Of a stretch of 64,000 nucleotides of DNA, positions 61,354 to 64,000 are shown piece by piece. Source of the DNA: Spongiactinospora rosea (lineage in GTDB: Bacteria > Actinomycetota > Actinomycetes > Streptosporangiales > Streptosporangiaceae); assembly GCF_003315795.1 (NCBI RefSeq), contig NZ_QMEY01000012.1, positions 1 through 64,000 of the forward strand, in the 5' to 3' direction. The notes under the pieces were generated by a model, which did no database searches, was not told the DNA's origin, and worked only from the letters and a program-made list of their open reading frames with translations. Positions within the stretch are counted from its first letter, which is position 1. Each line of letters starts with the position of its first letter. The position numbers and the translations under genes were made by a program.

Positions 61354-61357
61354 CACC

Positions 61358-62596
61358 ATGCGCCCTCACTTCCCGCTTCGACCCTTCTTCCGCGCCGCAC
61401 ACCGCTTCATCCCACCCGCCCGCCGGCCGCGGACGCTCCTGCCGCGCATGCCCCTTGCGGCAGGCGTGATCGTGGCCATGACCGTGCTGGCCGGACTCAC
61501 CGTCTGTGGATGGCTTGTTGCGGCCCCCGCGGTCGCCGGATCCGCGCCGACACCAGTACCGTCCCCCACCCCGACAGCCAGCCCGACACCGTCCCCGTCC
61601 GGGTCGCCATCGCCACCGGCAGAGCCAGAGGGCTGCGGCAACCTCGATATCGGCTGCAAGATCTCCCAAGGGATCGGGACCTGGCTAGAAGAACTGGCCA
61701 AATCCGCGATTCGCCCGGTGCTGGAGCAACTCGGCCAGACCCTCCTGGAAACCCCCCGCGTCGACCGGCAACCCCGGGTACAGCAGATCTGGAGCACGGC
61801 CCAGATCGTGGTCAACACCATCTATGTGCTGCTGGTGATCGCGGGCGGGGTGATCCTCATGTCCGCCGAAACCCTGGAGAGCTCCTACACCATCAAGGAC
61901 ATCGCGCCCCGGCTGGTCGTGGCGTTCATCGCCGCCAACGTCTCCAGCCAGGTCGCCGGGCTCGCGATCGGGCTGGCCAATGCCTTGGCCGCCGCGCTGC
62001 TCGGGCACGGCCTCACCCCGCAGGCAGCGGCCGACACCCTGGCCCAGCGCCTCGATCAGAACCTCGACGCGGGCGGGGTGCTGATCGTGCTGCTGGTACT
62101 GGCGGCACTGGTGTTCGCCGTGGCCCTTTCGATCGTCTACGTAATGCGGATGACGCTGACCATCGTGCTGGTGAGCGCCGCGCCGATCCTGCTGGCCTGC
62201 CACGCCTTACCTCAAACCGAAGGACTTGCGTTCCTATGGTGGCGGGCGCTGGCCGGGGTGCTGGCGGTGCAGGTGACCCAGGCGCTGGTGTTCGTGATCA
62301 CGCTGCGGGTGCTGCTCACCCCCGACAACGGCGGCGTGCTCACCACCGACAACCAAGGCTGGGACCTGCTGATCGTGATCTGCATGCTGTACGTGCTGCT
62401 CCGCATCCCCACCTGGATCATGCGCCGGGTCATGCACGGCGGTGGCCGCGGCCTGGTCGGCCTGGTCGTCCGGGTCATGGTGCTCCGCCGGATCGTCACC
62501 TCCCCCCTCATCCGCACCCTCGCCCACCGTGCCCGAAAGACCCCGAAAAGCGGCGAACGGCCACGTCCTGGGCCTGGTGGGGGTGAAGGGTCGTGA
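61358..62596 (+). CDS. TrbL/VirB6-like polytopic T4SS membrane protein
   Basis: 412 residues from ATG 61358. An N-terminal helix (AAGVIVAMTVLAGLTVCGWL) and a Pro/Ser-rich extracytoplasmic stretch are followed by several membrane helices (IVVNTIYVLLVIAGGVILMS; VLIVLLVLAALVFAVALSIV; MTLTIVLVSAAPILLACHAL; ALAGVLAVQVTQALVFVITL). The LACHALPQTEGLAFLWWRAL motif is characteristic of the actinobacterial VirB6/TrbL-like family. Family knowledge: it forms part of the inner-membrane DNA channel. Its stop overlaps the next start (GTGA). Confidence 0.82.
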   Translation: MRPHFPLRPFFRAAHRFIPPARRPRTLLPRMPLAAGVIVAMTVLAGLTVCGWLVAAPAVAGSAPTPVPSPTPTASPTPSPSGSPSPPAEPEGCGNLDIGCKISQGIGTWLEELAKSAIRPVLEQLGQTLLETPRVDRQPRVQQIWSTAQIVVNTIYVLLVIAGGVILMSAETLESSYTIKDIAPRLVVAFIAANVSSQVAGLAIGLANALAAALLGHGLTPQAAADTLAQRLDQNLDAGGVLIVLLVLAALVFAVALSIVYVMRMTLTIVLVSAAPILLACHALPQTEGLAFLWWRALAGVLAVQVTQALVFVITLRVLLTPDNGGVLTTDNQGWDLLIVICMLYVLLRIPTWIMRRVMHGGGRGLVGLVVRVMVLRRIVTSPLIRTLAHRARKTPKSGERPRPGPGGGEGS

Positions 62597-63723
62597 ACGA
62601 GCGTGTGACCATCCCTGCCAACATCGACATCGAGGACCGGCTGATCGCCAACCTGACCGGGCGGCAATGCGTGATCCTCACCATCGCAGCGGCGATCATC
62701 TGGGCCGTCCACACCCTTGCCGGGCCACGCCTGCCGTTGACGGTGCTCGCCGGGATCGCCGTGCCGGTGCTGGCCACGGCGGGGGCGCTGGCGTTCGGGC
62801 AACGCGACGGACTCACTCTGGACCGCTTCCTGGTCGCGGCATGGCGGCAGGCCCGCGATCCCGGCCGTCTGGTGTTCGCCCCCCACGGGCTACCCGGGCT
62901 GCCGCCGTGGGCGCCACACGCCCGTGACCTCGCCGAGCCCGGCGATATCCCCGACACTGATCGATACGGCGATCCCCGCGAATGGCCCGGCGGCTCACTG
63001 CGCGGCGGGTCCGGCGGCCACGAGCACGGCTGGGACGAACGGCCTGACCACGGGCTCCGGCGACGGCCCAGCACTTCATCCGCCTTAGCCTCGGCAGGCC
63101 GGCGCAGGCCGCCGGCCCCGGCTTGGCTACCGGTCGAACACATCAGCGCCGACGGCGGCATCGACCTGGGCGGGCACGGCGTCGCAGCGATCGTGTCCTG
63201 CTCCACGATCAGTTTCGCCCTGCGCACCCCCGCAGAGCAGCAGGCGCTGGTGGACGCCTTCGCCCGCTGGCTGAACTCCCTCACCGGCCCGGTGCAAATC
63301 GTCCTCACCGCCGAGGCCGTCAACCTGGCCCCGGCGATCCAACGGCTACGCGCCGACGCCCCCGCGCTGCCGCACGTCGCCCTGGAACACGCCGCTCTGC
63401 AGCATGCCGCGTTCCTCGCCCGCCTGGACGCCTCCCGAGACCTGCTCCGCCGTCGCGTCCTGCTGGTGCTGCGCGAACCGCACCCGCCCCGGGCGGCCGG
63501 GCGGCATGACATCGACGGCGCCGGCCGCCGGGTCCTGCGCCGCGCCGAAGACGCCTGCCGCGCCCTGGCCGCCGCCTCCGTCCACGCGCGGCTGCTCACC
63601 GGCGACCAGGCGATGGCCGCCTTGCAGGCGGCCATCGACCCCGCCTTCCCACCCGGCCTGTCCGCCCTCGCCCTGCCCGGCGCGACGATCACGAGGAGGA
63701 GAGCCTCCGATGAGCACCGCTGA
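62593..63723 (+). CDS. PrgI/VirB3-like T4SS protein with C-terminal domain
   Basis: 376 residues from GTG 62593. The N-terminal ~90 residues match the PrgI family: VTIPANIDIEDRLIANLTGR, two helices (CVILTIAAAIIWAVHTLAG; LTVLAGIAVPVLATAGALAF) and DGLTLDRFLVAAWRQARDP. The rest is a cytoplasmic domain (HISADGGIDLGGHGVAAIVS; QQALVDAFARWLNSLTGPVQ) as seen in actinomycete elements, where PrgI is fused to a VirB4-associated region. Overlaps the VirB4-like gene by 14 bases, so the two products probably act as a pair. Confidence 0.8.
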   Translation: MNERVTIPANIDIEDRLIANLTGRQCVILTIAAAIIWAVHTLAGPRLPLTVLAGIAVPVLATAGALAFGQRDGLTLDRFLVAAWRQARDPGRLVFAPHGLPGLPPWAPHARDLAEPGDIPDTDRYGDPREWPGGSLRGGSGGHEHGWDERPDHGLRRRPSTSSALASAGRRRPPAPAWLPVEHISADGGIDLGGHGVAAIVSCSTISFALRTPAEQQALVDAFARWLNSLTGPVQIVLTAEAVNLAPAIQRLRADAPALPHVALEHAALQHAAFLARLDASRDLLRRRVLLVLREPHPPRAAGRHDIDGAGRRVLRRAEDACRALAAASVHARLLTGDQAMAALQAAIDPAFPPGLSALALPGATITRRRASDEHR

Positions 63724-64000
63724 CCACCACCCCTCGACCCGCCGCCTCCTGGACCTCCTCCTGCCGGGCCGCCGCCCGACCGGCCACCGCCGCGCCACGG
63801 CCATCCCCGTCCCCGCCATCGGCGTGCGAGCCCGGCAGGTCAGCCTGGACGGCGCCTGGGCGGCGAGCTTCCTGATCACCGGCTACCCCCGCGAAGTCGG
63901 ACTCGGCTGGCTGGAACCGCTGCTCACCTACCCCGGACGCCTGGACGTCGCCTTGCATGTGGAGCCGATCCCGCCACAGGTCGCCGCCGACCGGCTACGC
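63710..64000 (+). CDS. VirB4-like T4SS ATPase, N-terminal part
   Basis: 97 codons from ATG 63710 (AGGAGGAGAG upstream), running off the window end. The segment VSLDGAWAASFLITGYPREV then GLGWLEPLLTYPGRLDVALH and VEPIPPQVAADRLR is the N-terminal domain typical of actinobacterial VirB4-like conjugation ATPases. The motor domain lies outside the window, so identification is by the N-terminal pattern and gene order. Confidence 0.8.
   Translation, partial: MSTADHHPSTRRLLDLLLPGRRPTGHRRATAIPVPAIGVRARQVSLDGAWAASFLITGYPREVGLGWLEPLLTYPGRLDVALHVEPIPPQVAADRLR

Overview
The base composition (very high GC, strong G/C at third codon positions, frequent GTG starts and 4-nt ATGA/GTGA overlaps) and the gene families (FxLD lanthipeptide, actinobacterial Tad pilus, DUF2637, membrane-bound BTAD regulators) point to a filamentous actinomycete, probably of the Streptosporangiales type. 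Genus assignment is inference. No rRNA or tRNA gene was recognised.

Region 1 (1-1.1 kb): the 5' part of a TerC-family membrane protein on the minus strand and, divergent from it, a 37-residue membrane peptide on the plus strand. Each is preceded by a leader that looks like a yybP-ykoY manganese riboswitch ending in a hairpin that covers the ribosome binding site.

Region 2 (1.8-14.6 kb): a very large SpvB/YD-repeat polymorphic toxin with a HINT domain and a GIY-YIG nuclease tip, broken by five frameshifts, then a probable immunity gene and a stretch of gene remnants (Tn3-type transposase scrap, truncated oxidoreductase, frameshifted HTH protein, frameshifted DUF6461-like protein). All eight frameshifts I found lie in this part.

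Region 3 (14.8-24.5 kb): an FxLD lanthipeptide cluster. It has an HTH/TPR regulator (minus), a PIMT-like FxLD methyltransferase, the 70-aa precursor, a full-length LanB dehydratase, a LanC cyclase, a stand-alone thiopeptide-type LanB C-terminal protein and an alpha-helical accessory protein.

Region 4 (25.8-36.8 kb): an actinobacterial Flp/Tad pilus operon (lipoprotein, secreted protein, SAF/CpaB, CpaE-like, TadA, TadB, TadC, Flp-like pilin, three TadE/G-like pseudopilins) ending in a membrane-bound BTAD regulator. Then come a P-loop kinase, an aminoglycoside-phosphotransferase-like gene, an anti-sigma-like ATPase and a second, LysM-containing BTAD protein (39.8-42.9 kb). A 60-nt direct repeat at 14.60 and 36.94 kb flanks regions 3 and 4.

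Region 5 (43.7-55.7 kb): a winged-helix/MoxR AAA ATPase, a metallopeptidase-like/vWA protein, a protein carrying the same winged helix, a small HTH protein, DUF2637 and LysR genes (minus), and a membrane-anchored P-loop ATPase with 14 nearly identical 35-36-residue repeats. This looks like accessory, possibly conflict-related cargo.

Region 6 (55.9-64 kb): an integrative conjugative element module. A tyrosine integrase, an excisionase-like HTH protein and a DNA methyltransferase run leftward. Type IV secretion genes (pilin, TrbL/VirB6-like, PrgI-like, VirB4-like start) run rightward from an intergenic region rich in inverted repeats. The element continues beyond the window.
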